Part shown: piece by piece, positions 13,877 to 21,558 of the stretch
Numbering within the stretch: position 1 is the stretch's first letter
Layout of the letters: each line of letters starts with the position of its first letter
Assembly (NCBI GenBank): GCA_018067145.1
Contig: JAGPVD010000054.1
Span: forward strand, 1-34,981
Length of the DNA: 34,981 nucleotides
Direction: 5' to 3'
DNA from: Methyloceanibacter sp.
GTDB lineage: Bacteria > Pseudomonadota > Alphaproteobacteria > Rhizobiales > Methyloligellaceae
Made by a program: the position numbers and the translations under genes
The notes under the pieces: generated by a model
Databases searched by the model: none
Seen by the model: the letters and a program-made list of their open reading frames with translations, nothing else
What the model was told of the DNA's origin: nothing

Positions 13877-15052
13877 CTAGCCGTCCAGCCCCGAACTGCC
13901 ACGCTTGCCCCGCCGGCCACCGCCAGCGATGGCTGCCACGGGCGCCACATCCTCGTTAAGGCCGCTGGCAGCTTCACTCTCACTTGTGGCCGCACTGTCC
14001 TCAGCCATCTCATCGAGGATCTTCCCACCATCGAGCCCCGCGCTCTGGCGCACGGCGCTCTCGATCTTGGCAGCCATGGCGGGATGCTCCCGCAAATAGG
14101 TCTTGGCGTTTTCACGGCCCTGGCCGATGCGCTCGCTGTCGTAGGAGAACCACGACCCGGACTTCTCGACGATGCCAGCCTTCACCCCAAGATCGACAAG
14201 CTCGCCCATCTTGGAGACTCCCTCACCATACATGATGTCGAACTCAACCTGCTTGAAAGGCGGCGCCACTTTGTTCTTCACCACCTTGACGCGGGTCTGA
14301 TTGCCGACAACCTCGTCACGATCCTTGATGGCGCCAATACGGCGAATGTCGAGGCGGACAGAGGCATAGAATTTCAAGGCGTTGCCGCCGCTCGTGGTTT
14401 CGGGTGAGCCGAACATCACGCCGATCTTCATGCGGATCTGATTGATGAAGATGACCATGCATTTGGACTTAGAGATGGAGCCGGTGAGCTTCCGCAGCGC
14501 CTGGCTCATCAGCCGCGCCTGGGCGCCCATCTGAAAGTCGCCCATCTCGCCTTCGAGTTCGGCTTTCGGCGTCAGTGCCGCCACCGAGTCGACCACCAAC
14601 ACGTCGATGGCGCCGGAGCGCACCAAGGTGTCGCCAATCTCAAGTGCTTGTTCTCCGGTATCCGGCTGGGAAATCAGCACCTGCTCCAGATCGACGCCAA
14701 GCTTGCGCGCATAGATGGTGTCGAGAGCATGTTCCGCATCGACAAAGGCGCAAACGCCGCCCTTCTTCTGGGCCTCGGCGATGACGTGCAAAGCCAGCGT
14801 AGTCTTGCCGGAGGATTCCGGTCCATAGATCTCAACGACGCGGCCGCGAGGCAGCCCACCAATGCCGAGCGCGATATCGAGGCCCAACGAGCCCGTCGGG
14901 ATCGATTCAATCTCGACCACGCTCTCATTCTGGCCAAGGCGCATGATCGAGCCTTTGCCGCAATTTCGCTCGATCTGGGAGATCGCCGCCTCAAGAGCCT
15001 TCTCTTTGTCCATCTCTCCCCCTTCGACAAGGCGCAATGCAGCGTTCGACAT
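13877..15052 (-). CDS. recA: Recombinase RecA with extended C-terminus
   Basis: A 391-residue RecA, the ATP-dependent strand-exchange protein and LexA coprotease. Walker A is GPESSGKTT (77-85), Walker B lies in [12 protein letters not shown], and the DNA-binding loop L2 region is [21 protein letters not shown]. The start [20 protein letters not shown] is preceded by GGGAGAAGA. The acidic tail ([19 protein letters not shown]) is followed by about 20 more residues ending in a basic [15 protein letters not shown]. That is about 30 residues longer than most rhizobial RecA proteins. The promoter overlaps an SOS box. Confidence 0.97.
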   Translation of the reverse strand: MSNAALRLVEGGEMDKEKALEAAISQIERNCGKGSIMRLGQNESVVEIESIPTGSLGLDIALGIGGLPRGRVVEIYGPESSGKTTLALHVIAEAQKKGGVCAFVDAEHALDTIYARKLGVDLEQVLISQPDTGEQALEIGDTLVRSGAIDVLVVDSVAALTPKAELEGEMGDFQMGAQARLMSQALRKLTGSISKSKCMVIFINQIRMKIGVMFGSPETTSGGNALKFYASVRLDIRRIGAIKDRDEVVGNQTRVKVVKNKVAPPFKQVEFDIMYGEGVSKMGELVDLGVKAGIVEKSGSWFSYDSERIGQGRENAKTYLREHPAMAAKIESAVRQSAGLDGGKILDEMAEDSAATSESEAASGLNEDVAPVAAIAGGGRRGKRGSSGLDG

Positions 15053-15172
15053 GAGTCTTCTCCCTTATTTCATAGCCCCATGGGGCGCGTAAATGGCAGT
15101 GCTCGGTCTATCCCGTGCCTTCCCATTGCGCGCGCCTTGGGATGAAGCAACGCTTGGAAGGCTGTGGGGACC

Positions 15173-15201
15173 AGTGTACATGCTTTGTTCTTTGTTCGCA
15201 A
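15173..15201 (-). promoter_or_regulatory. Putative recA promoter
   Basis: On the minus strand, TTGCGA (15201-15196) and TACACT (15178-15173) are spaced exactly 17 bp, giving a leader of about 115 bases before the recA ATG at 15052. The -35 lies inside the SOS box, so LexA binding there would block RNA polymerase directly. In the 315 bp from 15053 to the end of the S74 remnant at 15368, this promoter, the SOS box and a small GAAGG/CCTTC hairpin near 15239-15251 are all I see. Confidence 0.65.
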
Positions 15202-15208
15202 TATGTTC
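15194..15208. promoter_or_regulatory. Alphaproteobacterial SOS box (LexA site) of recA
   Basis: GTTC (15194-15197), seven bases, then GTTC (15205-15208). This direct repeat is the LexA recognition pattern described for Rhizobiales and other alphaproteobacteria (GTTC-N7-GTTC, read GAAC-N7-GAAC on the other strand), unlike the palindromic E. coli box. It lies 142 bp upstream of recA, overlapping its -35 hexamer. Confidence 0.8.
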
Positions 15209-15367
15209 TCATGCTGTTGACTAAGAAAATGACAGCCCGAAGGGGTCCTTCGCTCGGAACATTTTGTTGAGGGTCGTGATTATGGCACGGCTGGTCGCGC
15301 GCTGGTTCGTGCCGAGGTGGGCGTTGCCCTCGGTGGTCAGCCCGCCGCGTCCAGTACTTCGCACGCC

Positions 15368-15637
15368 TCAGTGATCCGCAAAAACGGCCCCGCGCGTATG
15401 CTTCACTGGCATTGGGCCAGCAGGAGGCTGGGTTGCATTGAGCTGCACCGAGGCCGGACCGCTCGCTTGCCATTCCGCGAAGCTCGCCATCCTTAGGCCA
15501 AGGCTTGCATAGTCGACCGCGTAATAGCCGTCGGGCTGCAGGATCACCGCCCCTCGCCGCACCGGGTCGTTCAGCAAATCCTGCGCCATCACGCCGACCT
15601 GCACCGTCTCCGACCATAGATAGCGGAAGCGGTAAAA
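15368..15637 (-). pseudogene. Remnant of a peptidase S74 / intramolecular chaperone domain
   Basis: Reading from about 15637 to a stop at 15368 gives FYRFRYLWSETVQVGVMAQD, then DGYYAVDYASLGLRMASFAEW. This is the C-terminal half of the endosialidase-type intramolecular chaperone domain (peptidase S74) found at the ends of rhizobial surface and tail-fibre proteins. The upstream half, with the self-cleavage Ser-Asp and Lys region, is missing. Before residue FYRF the frame runs into the 3' end of the sulfotransferase gene. It has no start codon or ribosome binding site of its own, so it is a truncated leftover. The overlapping join suggests the rearrangement that placed the sulfotransferase gene here removed the rest. 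Confidence 0.7.
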
Positions 15638-15638
15638 A

Positions 15639-16880
15639 CTATCCCCGCCCGTCGGCCGCAGGCTCGGCCTTGAGGACTGCATCCACCGCGTCGCGATAAC
15701 CGTAGCGGTCGATGAAGGGGCCAAGGCGCTCAGCGATCCTCCGGGCAACGGGCCGCGGCAGTGAGTAGGACGACACCCGATGGTCGGAGCGGTCGGAGAA
15801 GATCGCGCGCATCGGGCCTTCGGCCTCATCGAACTTTGCAATGCCAAGCTTCTCATAAATGCCGCGCATGGCGCCGACCGGGTCCTTCACGAGATCCTCA
15901 TAGCGGATCTCATAAAGACGGTCCTTGGAGATCAGGTGGCGGTCTTCCTCATAGGCCTCGGTGAACCGGGCGAAGGTGTCGAGCACATAGTCGTCGAGCC
16001 AAGGCTCCAGATATGGTGGATTGTGCAGTCCTTGGGTGGAATAGAGCGCGCGCCACAGCTTGACCGTAGACGGGAACACGTCGAGCGGGTTCCGGGCAAT
16101 GAAGACAAAGCGGGCGTCGGGAAAAAGCTTGGTGAGTATTTTGAGGCGCGCAGCGTTGCCCGGCGTCTTCATGACGAGGCGCTTACCGTGCTTGAGGTTG
16201 AGCCGGCGGTAGAACCACATGAACGTGTCGGCCCAGCTTTTCTTCTGCTTCTCGGTCAGTCCCTTGAAGTCGAGATAGTCCGTGTCGGCCGGGCCGCGCC
16301 GGGGCCACGCCATGGTGTTGTAGGGCGATCCCTCCCCCAACATGATCATGGCGAATTCCTCTTCCTGGGGGCGGTCGAAGCCCACCGGCACGTCGTCCTG
16401 AGGACGCCGCTTGGGCAGCAGCACCTTGAACACATGATCGAGCTTCCCCTCGGTCAGAAGGAAGTGGTGCGGGAAGAAGCACTCATAGGTCGTGGGATAA
16501 GCGAGGTCCGGATCCTCGGAGAACAGATCGTGGAGCAGCGTGGTGCCACTCCGCCAATGGCCAATGACAAAGATCGGCGGCTCACCGAGCGGCAGCGTGT
16601 CGGCCTGCTTGCCGTATTTCCACTCGGAGATCCATCTGAGCGGCGTGTTCCACGGCACCCAGAGAAACAGCGCCAGCGTGTCGGGGATGCAGTTGAGCGT
16701 GAACGAGAAACGGCCCCGCCAAAACAGGCGGATCAGGGTCGAGAAACGCATGCCGAACCAGACATAGAGCAAGCGCCCGCCATAGCGCTCAATGGTGAGC
16801 GACGGCATTTTTGGCTTTTTTCGCTGTCTCCGCGAAGGCTCGCCGTCTTCTTCTTCCGGCAGGACCTCGTAATCGGGCAC
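15639..16880 (-). CDS. Sulfotransferase family protein
   Basis: A 413-residue PAPS-dependent sulfotransferase-like protein, which would move a sulfuryl group onto a hydroxyl or amine of an acceptor. The 5'-phosphosulfate loop is FVIGHWRSGTTLLHDLF (104-120) and the 3'-phosphate-binding segment is RFVFIARNPLDVFPST (257-272) with Arg263 and Ser271. The N-terminal 30 residues are charged and poorly conserved. It begins at GTG 16880 with GGAG about 12 bases upstream. It belongs to the large bacterial branch whose acceptors (glycolipids, peptides, polysaccharides) are mostly unknown. It sits between cckA and recA and abuts an S74 domain remnant, suggesting later insertion. No PAPS synthesis genes are nearby. 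Confidence 0.88.
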   Translation of the reverse strand: MPDYEVLPEEEDGEPSRRQRKKPKMPSLTIERYGGRLLYVWFGMRFSTLIRLFWRGRFSFTLNCIPDTLALFLWVPWNTPLRWISEWKYGKQADTLPLGEPPIFVIGHWRSGTTLLHDLFSEDPDLAYPTTYECFFPHHFLLTEGKLDHVFKVLLPKRRPQDDVPVGFDRPQEEEFAMIMLGEGSPYNTMAWPRRGPADTDYLDFKGLTEKQKKSWADTFMWFYRRLNLKHGKRLVMKTPGNAARLKILTKLFPDARFVFIARNPLDVFPSTVKLWRALYSTQGLHNPPYLEPWLDDYVLDTFARFTEAYEEDRHLISKDRLYEIRYEDLVKDPVGAMRGIYEKLGIAKFDEAEGPMRAIFSDRSDHRVSSYSLPRPVARRIAERLGPFIDRYGYRDAVDAVLKAEPAADGRG

Positions 16881-16998
16881 GCGGGAACTCCAAGCTTGGA
16901 ATGGAATAGGGGCTGGTTTCTTGGCCCCGCATTAGACGCGATCGACGCTCAAGGGAAGCCCAAAGGGACTTTGCGGACAAGCGTGCACCGGCGCTTGC

Positions 16999-19542
16999 CT
17001 AGTCCTCCAGCGCGGCCTTCACCGCGGCGGCGAGCTGCTTCAGATCGAATGGCTTTTGCAAGAACATGAATTCCTCGTTCTCAGCCAGATTGCGGCGGAA
17101 CGCGTCCTCGGCATAGCCCGACATGAAGATGATCTTGATGTCGGGGTGATCGCGGCGCAGCTCGTTCATCAGGGTCGGACCATCCATCTCAGGCATCACC
17201 ACGTCGCTCACCACGAGGTCGACATCGCCTTCGTGGTCTTCGAAGACCTCCAGCGCCTCCGCGCCGGTCGATGCCTCAAGCACTTTGTAACCACGCTGGC
17301 CGAGCGCGCGGGCAGCGAAGGCTCTGACCGCGTCTTCGTCTTCGACGAGAAGCACGGTACCGCGCCCGGTCAGGTCTTTTGGCTTCTCGGGCATGCGCTC
17401 GAGCTTCTCCGGCTCCTGATCCACTTCGGCCGCCCCTGCCTCGTAGCGCGGCAGGTAGACCCGCATGGCAGTGCCTTTGCCCTCCTCGCTATCGACGAAG
17501 ATGTAGCCGCCCGTCTGTTTGACGATGCCGTAGACGGTGGACAGGCCAAGCCCAGTCCCCCGGCCGATCTCCTTGGTCGAGAAGAACGGCTCGAAGACCT
17601 TCGCCTGTACTTCATCGCTCATGCCACAGCCGCTATCGCGCACTTCGATCATCACATAATCCGCGGGCGGCAAATCGCTTAAGCCCAGCTCGCGCGACTG
17701 AAGCTCTGTCACATTGGCGGTGCGGATGGAGAGTTTGCCGCCATCCTCCATGGCATCGCGCGCGTTCACGGCAAGATTGATGACAACCTGCTCGAATTGG
17801 TGAAGGTCGGCTTTGACCGGCCAGAGATCGGTTGCCTGCTCTAGACTGAGTTCCACATTCTCGCCGAGCAGGCGGCCAAGTAGAATGGACAGTTCCGACA
17901 ACACCTCGCCGAGCTTGAGCACTTGCGGGCGCAAGGTCTGCTGGCGCGAGAAGGCAAGCAGTTGGCGCACGAGCCCCGCGGCCCGGTTGGCGTTCTGCTT
18001 GATGTTCATAATGTCCTGGAAGGCCGGGTCGGTGGGCCGGTGGTTCATCAGGAGGAAGTCGGAGAAGCCAATAATTGCCGTCAGCATGTTGTTGAAGTCA
18101 TGGGCGATGCCGCCAGCGAGCTGACCGACCGCCTGCATCTTTTGGCTCTGGGCGATCTGCATCTCAAGCGCCCGCTGCTCGGTCGTGTCGATCGCATAAG
18201 CAATCGTCGCCTCGCTCTCGCCTTCCGCCTTCTCGACCGGGCTCAAATAGATCCTGCCGCTACGTTCATCGGCGCCGGCAAAGGTGACATCGACGGGCTC
18301 GATCAGGCTTTGGCTCGCGGTCGCCGCCTCGAGCGCACGGCGCAAATCCTGGTGGCTGGCGGGCTCGACCAGGCTTTCGAGGCTCTCTTTGCTGCCGCCA
18401 TCAGCGTCGGCACCAAACATCCGGACGAAGGCAGCGTTGTTGGCGCTGACAACGCCATCCGCATCCACCGTGGCGATCGCGATGGGCGCGGAATGGAACA
18501 GGCGGGCAAATCGGAGTTCGGCATCACCCGCCTCCTCCGCCTCGCCCGGTCCGCGATTGAGGATCAAGACATGAGCCAAGCCGCTGGCCCGCGGGAGCCG
18601 ATGTAAAATGCGGACAGGCAGGTTCTTGCCGTCAGCTTTGACCAAGTCGACGTCGAAATGCCGCGTCGTCCCCTGCGTCTCGCCACGGCCGGCGCCGGCG
18701 ATAAGCGAGGCGTTGTCGTCCGACATGATCTGGCCGAGTTTCAGCGGCCGGTCGGCGACCTCCGACAGGTCGAGCCCGAGCCACTGAGCGAGTGTGGCAT
18801 TCAGATACTCAATGCTGCCGTCGGCGTCGGCGGTGAAGAACCCGGCGGGCGCGTTGTCGAGATAATCGATGGCCGCCTGCACCTTGGCGAAGCTCGTCTC
18901 TTCGCGGGCACGGTCTTGCGTGATCTCATCGACCTGCCAGACCACCAGCGCCCCTTTACGCCCCGACTGCGGATCGGGCGGCATGGGCTGAACAGAGATG
19001 CGGAACCAGCGTGGGCTGACGCCTGAATCATCCGGAACCTCACCTTGAGGCGGCAGCCGGAACTCCTCCCGCAAAGTGCCCCCCTGCTGCGCGGCGCGGG
19101 CCAGCCGGAAGATCGCCTCAGCGAGATGGGGGTTGCCACCAAATGCACGGTCGGGCGGCGGCACGGCGGCGTCAGGTTCGATCCCCAGTAAGTCGCGATA
19201 GGAACGGTTGGCGTAGAGCACGCGGCCCGTACCATCGGCGATCAGCGCGCCATGGGGAAGATTGTCGACAAACGCCTTGGTCAGATCGTTGCGGGCGTGG
19301 CGCTGGCCGAAATAGAGGATGCCGACGGCACCGGCGAACAGGCAGAACACGCCGACCACGGCAAGGCCAGCCAGGATCGCGAGTACGAATGGCTCGGCCA
19401 TCTCGCGCGACACCATCGCAAGCCCGACGGCGGCCATGGCAAGCACGAGGGCGAGAACCACGACAAGCCCCATACTGCCTTCGCGTTCGACACGGTCGGC
19501 GGCTGGCTCAGCATAGCGCATCGGCGCATCGGCATCTGTCAT
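16999..19542 (-). CDS. cckA: Cell-cycle hybrid histidine kinase CckA
   Basis: An 847-residue membrane-bound hybrid kinase/phosphatase. Two transmembrane helices lie at about 25-44 and 52-77. PAS-like domains follow at about 88-200, 225-325 and 345-455, then the H box VGQLAGGIAHDFNNML with phospho-acceptor His481. The ATPase domain has an N box (INLAVNARDAM) and G boxes (DSGCGMS, GRGTGLGLST). The receiver has acidic DED and phospho-acceptor Asp780 (SDVVMPEMDG). This layout and the H box are those of CckA, which phosphorylates ChpT and so CtrA and CpdR in alphaproteobacteria. ATG 19542 (MTDADAPMRY) was chosen; the open frame extends 32 codons further without family similarity. Confidence 0.95.
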   Translation of the reverse strand: MTDADAPMRYAEPAADRVEREGSMGLVVVLALVLAMAAVGLAMVSREMAEPFVLAILAGLAVVGVFCLFAGAVGILYFGQRHARNDLTKAFVDNLPHGALIADGTGRVLYANRSYRDLLGIEPDAAVPPPDRAFGGNPHLAEAIFRLARAAQQGGTLREEFRLPPQGEVPDDSGVSPRWFRISVQPMPPDPQSGRKGALVVWQVDEITQDRAREETSFAKVQAAIDYLDNAPAGFFTADADGSIEYLNATLAQWLGLDLSEVADRPLKLGQIMSDDNASLIAGAGRGETQGTTRHFDVDLVKADGKNLPVRILHRLPRASGLAHVLILNRGPGEAEEAGDAELRFARLFHSAPIAIATVDADGVVSANNAAFVRMFGADADGGSKESLESLVEPASHQDLRRALEAATASQSLIEPVDVTFAGADERSGRIYLSPVEKAEGESEATIAYAIDTTEQRALEMQIAQSQKMQAVGQLAGGIAHDFNNMLTAIIGFSDFLLMNHRPTDPAFQDIMNIKQNANRAAGLVRQLLAFSRQQTLRPQVLKLGEVLSELSILLGRLLGENVELSLEQATDLWPVKADLHQFEQVVINLAVNARDAMEDGGKLSIRTANVTELQSRELGLSDLPPADYVMIEVRDSGCGMSDEVQAKVFEPFFSTKEIGRGTGLGLSTVYGIVKQTGGYIFVDSEEGKGTAMRVYLPRYEAGAAEVDQEPEKLERMPEKPKDLTGRGTVLLVEDEDAVRAFAARALGQRGYKVLEASTGAEALEVFEDHEGDVDLVVSDVVMPEMDGPTLMNELRRDHPDIKIIFMSGYAEDAFRRNLAENEEFMFLQKPFDLKQLAAAVKAALED

Positions 19543-19690
19543 GGCCGAGAAACTACCCGATTCGACTTGTCTTGGCCGGAGATTGTCGTGGCAGCGTCGC
19601 GGCAGTATTCCACGCCCGCCAGCGTCCAAGCGCGCCAAACAGCGAGTTGATCATCGCCAGGCCGGAAACCCGGACGACCACCCATTACAG

Positions 19691-19705
19691 CCAAAAAATG
19701 GTTAA
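19691..19705 (-). promoter_or_regulatory. Possible CtrA half-site upstream of cckA
   Basis: On the minus strand 19705-19691 reads TTAACCATTTTTTGG. TTAACCAT is a known CtrA half-site and TTAA-N7-TTAA the full site; here the second half is TTGG, so the match is partial. It lies about 150 bp before the cckA ATG. Binding is a guess from pattern and context only. Confidence 0.3.
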
Positions 19706-19753
19706 TGAGCGAGATAAGAGTTGACCGTTGCAAAAATACGATGGTGGTTTTGC

Positions 19754-19782
19754 TTGTGGCTGACCCCGAATTGGGGTAGATA
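19754..19782 (+). promoter_or_regulatory. Putative promoter of the small RNA at 19789
   Basis: TTGTGG (19754-19759), a 17-bp spacer and TAGATA (19777-19782) form a moderate sigma-70-like pair. Predicted initiation near A19789 falls just before the first paired stem of the candidate RNA. A stand-alone perfect TTGACC at 19721 has no matching -10. Confidence 0.45.
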
Positions 19783-19788
19783 TTGAAC

Positions 19789-19962
19789 ACGATCTTACGA
19801 TGGCCCTGATGGGCAACGGATGGAGTGACGCCGGTAATTTCAACCGCTTGTATCGTAAGGACGCCGGCAGTTCCCTGCTAATGGTCCGACAGCGACTGGT
19901 TCGCCAGTCATGTCAGTCCCCCAAACCTCTCCACTCCCCGCCCTCCAGCGGGGAGTTTTTTT
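19789..19962 (+). ncRNA. Candidate trans-acting small RNA, about 174 nt
   Basis: This stretch has no credible ORF but shows three paired elements in order. A long-range stem joins CTTACGAT (19794-19801) and ATCGTAAG (19852-19859). A perfect 6-bp hairpin GACTGG-TTCG-CCAGTC (19894-19909) has a UUCG tetraloop and an outer GACA/TGTC stem. A 9-bp terminator hairpin ends in seven T (19933-19962). A GACGCCGG octamer occurs twice (19827 and 19860). The terminator loop carries CCTCCA, complementary to a Shine-Dalgarno sequence, as in several rhizobial regulatory RNAs. It shows no 4.5S, 6S, tmRNA or riboswitch signature that I know. With the possible CtrA half-site it accounts for most of the 483 bp between cckA and the VanX-type gene. 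Confidence 0.6.
19933..19962 (+). terminator. Rho-independent terminator of the candidate small RNA
   Basis: ACTCCCCGC (19933-19941) pairs with GCGGGGAGT (19948-19956) around loop CCTCCA, directly followed by T through 19962. This is a textbook intrinsic terminator on the plus strand. It cannot serve cckA, whose transcript leaves in the opposite direction, so it implies a transcript of its own. Confidence 0.88.
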
Positions 19963-20025
19963 GTGGCCTTAGTTGACTGCGAAGACCGTCTCCAAGGGTT
20001 ACACTCAGCAAGAGTCGCACTCATC

Positions 20026-20796
20026 ATGTCGTGTGGAATCATTCGCATAAGCCGGGCCGCGTTGGTCGCAGGCCTATACACTTTGGCAACATCCCCGCTG
20101 AGCGCCGCAAACATGCCCAAGGACTTCGTCTACCTGCGAGATGTCGATCCCTCGATCGAGCAGGACATGCGCTACGCGGGCGCCGACAATTTCACGGCTG
20201 AGCCAGTGCCGGGCTACGACGCAGCAGAATGCGTGTTGGTGCGCGAAGTTGCCGAAGCATTGAAGGCGGCGCAAGCCACGCTTAAGCCGATGGGGCTTTC
20301 TCTGAAAGTCTACGATTGCTATCGCCCAGCCCAGGCCGTGGCCGCGTTCGTTGCGTGGGCTAGGAAGCCGGTCAGCCCGCAAGCCAAGCTCGCCTATTAT
20401 CCCGAGCTGCCGAAGAGCGACCTCTTCCCCGACTATATCGCCACCAAGTCGGGCCATTCGCGCGGCGCTACCGTCGACCTCACCCTGGTGAAGCTGGGAT
20501 CATCACCCGAGACGGATGGCGCTGCCGACAGTGTCGCCTGCAACGCGGAGCCCTCCGGTAACGACCTCGACATGGGAGTAGGCTTCGACTGCTTCGACCC
20601 GAAGGCCAACACCGACGCGCCGAACCTCGCCCCGGGTCAGCGACGCAATCGGGAGCTGCTGCTCGAAGTCATGAGCCCGCACGGCTTTAAAAATTATCCG
20701 AAAGAAATCTGGCACTACACGTTTCAGCCAGAGCCCTACCCCGACACCTACTTCGACTTCCCCATTCGCCCTCGGTCGACAGACGGCAAAAGGTAA
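20026..20796 (+). CDS. D-Ala-D-Ala dipeptidase (VanX/DdpX family), exported
   Basis: A 256-residue zinc peptidase of family M15D, which hydrolyses D-alanyl-D-alanine. Zinc ligands are His144 and Asp151 (SGHSRGATVD) and His230; catalytic Glu227 is in KEIWHY, and substrate Arg100 is in YDCYRPAQA. Residues 1-28 form a signal peptide ending in SPLSAA, so it acts in the periplasm, probably recycling or trimming wall peptides rather than giving vancomycin resistance. ATG 20026 was chosen because it starts the signal peptide. Extra Cys (98, 172, 189) suggest a disulfide. No van regulatory or ligase genes are near. Confidence 0.9.
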   Translation: MSCGIIRISRAALVAGLYTLATSPLSAANMPKDFVYLRDVDPSIEQDMRYAGADNFTAEPVPGYDAAECVLVREVAEALKAAQATLKPMGLSLKVYDCYRPAQAVAAFVAWARKPVSPQAKLAYYPELPKSDLFPDYIATKSGHSRGATVDLTLVKLGSSPETDGAADSVACNAEPSGNDLDMGVGFDCFDPKANTDAPNLAPGQRRNRELLLEVMSPHGFKNYPKEIWHYTFQPEPYPDTYFDFPIRPRSTDGKR

Positions 20797-20816
20797 GGCT
20801 CGCCGACGAGTGCTGA

Positions 20817-21254
20817 TTATTCGTCGCGGTAGACGCGCTCGCGCCGCTCGTGGCGTTCTTGCGCCTCGACGCTCAAAGTGGCGATGGGGCGCGCATCAAG
20901 CCTGTTCAGGCTGATGGGTTCGCCAGTGTCTTCGCAATAGCCGTAGGAGCCGTCGTCAAGGCGCAACAGCGCCGCGTCGATCTTAGCGATCAATTTGCGC
21001 TGACGATCCCGCGCCCGAAGCTCAAGCGCCCGCTCGCTCTCCGACGACGCGCGGTCGGCGATATCGGCATGCTGCTCGGAGTCGTTTTGCAGATGCTCCA
21101 ATGTCTCCTTGGTGGAGCGGAGAATCTCGTCGCGCCAGTCTTGGAGCTTGAGGCGGAAATAGGCCCGCTGTTTATCGCCCATGAACGGCTCACCTTTCGA
21201 TGGCCGATAATTCTCGGGGACAGTTTTTTTCTTCGCAGTCGCCATCAGTTTCAT
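20817..21254 (-). CDS. dksA: RNA polymerase-binding transcription factor DksA, zinc-cysteine-poor
   Basis: A 145-residue DksA, which enters the RNA polymerase secondary channel and, with ppGpp, adjusts rRNA and amino-acid promoters. The coiled-coil tip keeps the active acidic residues (ADIADRASSESERALE, Asp64, Asp67, Ala69). The zinc-finger region retains only Cys107 (YGYCEDTGEPI); the other three Cys positions of E. coli DksA are Thr110, Ser128 and Ala131. Alphaproteobacterial DksA proteins often show this loss, so the fold is probably zinc-free. The start is ATG 21254; MATAKKK at 21245 is an alternative. Confidence 0.95.
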   Translation of the reverse strand: MKLMATAKKKTVPENYRPSKGEPFMGDKQRAYFRLKLQDWRDEILRSTKETLEHLQNDSEQHADIADRASSESERALELRARDRQRKLIAKIDAALLRLDDGSYGYCEDTGEPISLNRLDARPIATLSVEAQERHERRERVYRDE

Positions 21255-21332
21255 GATCCAGTCGTCGTTGGGCTCGTCGTCTACTTACTTGTCCGGCTCG
21301 CATCGTCAGCGACCCCCCACCGGGCTGCCCCG

Positions 21333-21360
21333 TATTTACGGAAGCGAGTTGACAAGTCAA
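21333..21360 (-). promoter_or_regulatory. Putative dksA promoter with inverted repeat over the -35
   Basis: On the minus strand TTGACT (21360-21355), a 16-bp spacer and TAAATA (21338-21333) lie about 80 bp before the dksA ATG. The -35 is half of a perfect inverted repeat TTGAC-TT-GTCAA (21349-21360), a possible repressor site. The remaining 304 bp between dksA and ycjX hold no gene; a lone TTGACA at 21375-21380 on the plus strand has no clear -10. Confidence 0.5.
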
Positions 21361-21558
21361 GACACCACGCGGGCTTGACAAATGCGTGAAACGTCCTCTT
21401 TGCGAAGATTGCAAATCCTTCATATTTTCTAGGCAGTGCCGCGACTTAAGATGCAGTCTTGTTGTGCAGTGCGGGAGCCCCCTGCTCTTCCTTCTAAGGC
21501 CCCGGCGCGCTATGTGGCTCATGGCACGGGGGCACTGAAGCAAAGGACTTGGTGAAGC

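Noticed and set aside
15780-17069. Long plus-strand open frame (429 codons) over the sulfotransferase gene
   Set aside because: It is antisense to a clear sulfotransferase with both PAPS-binding motifs; the translation is His/Arg/Val-rich shadow sequence without family features.
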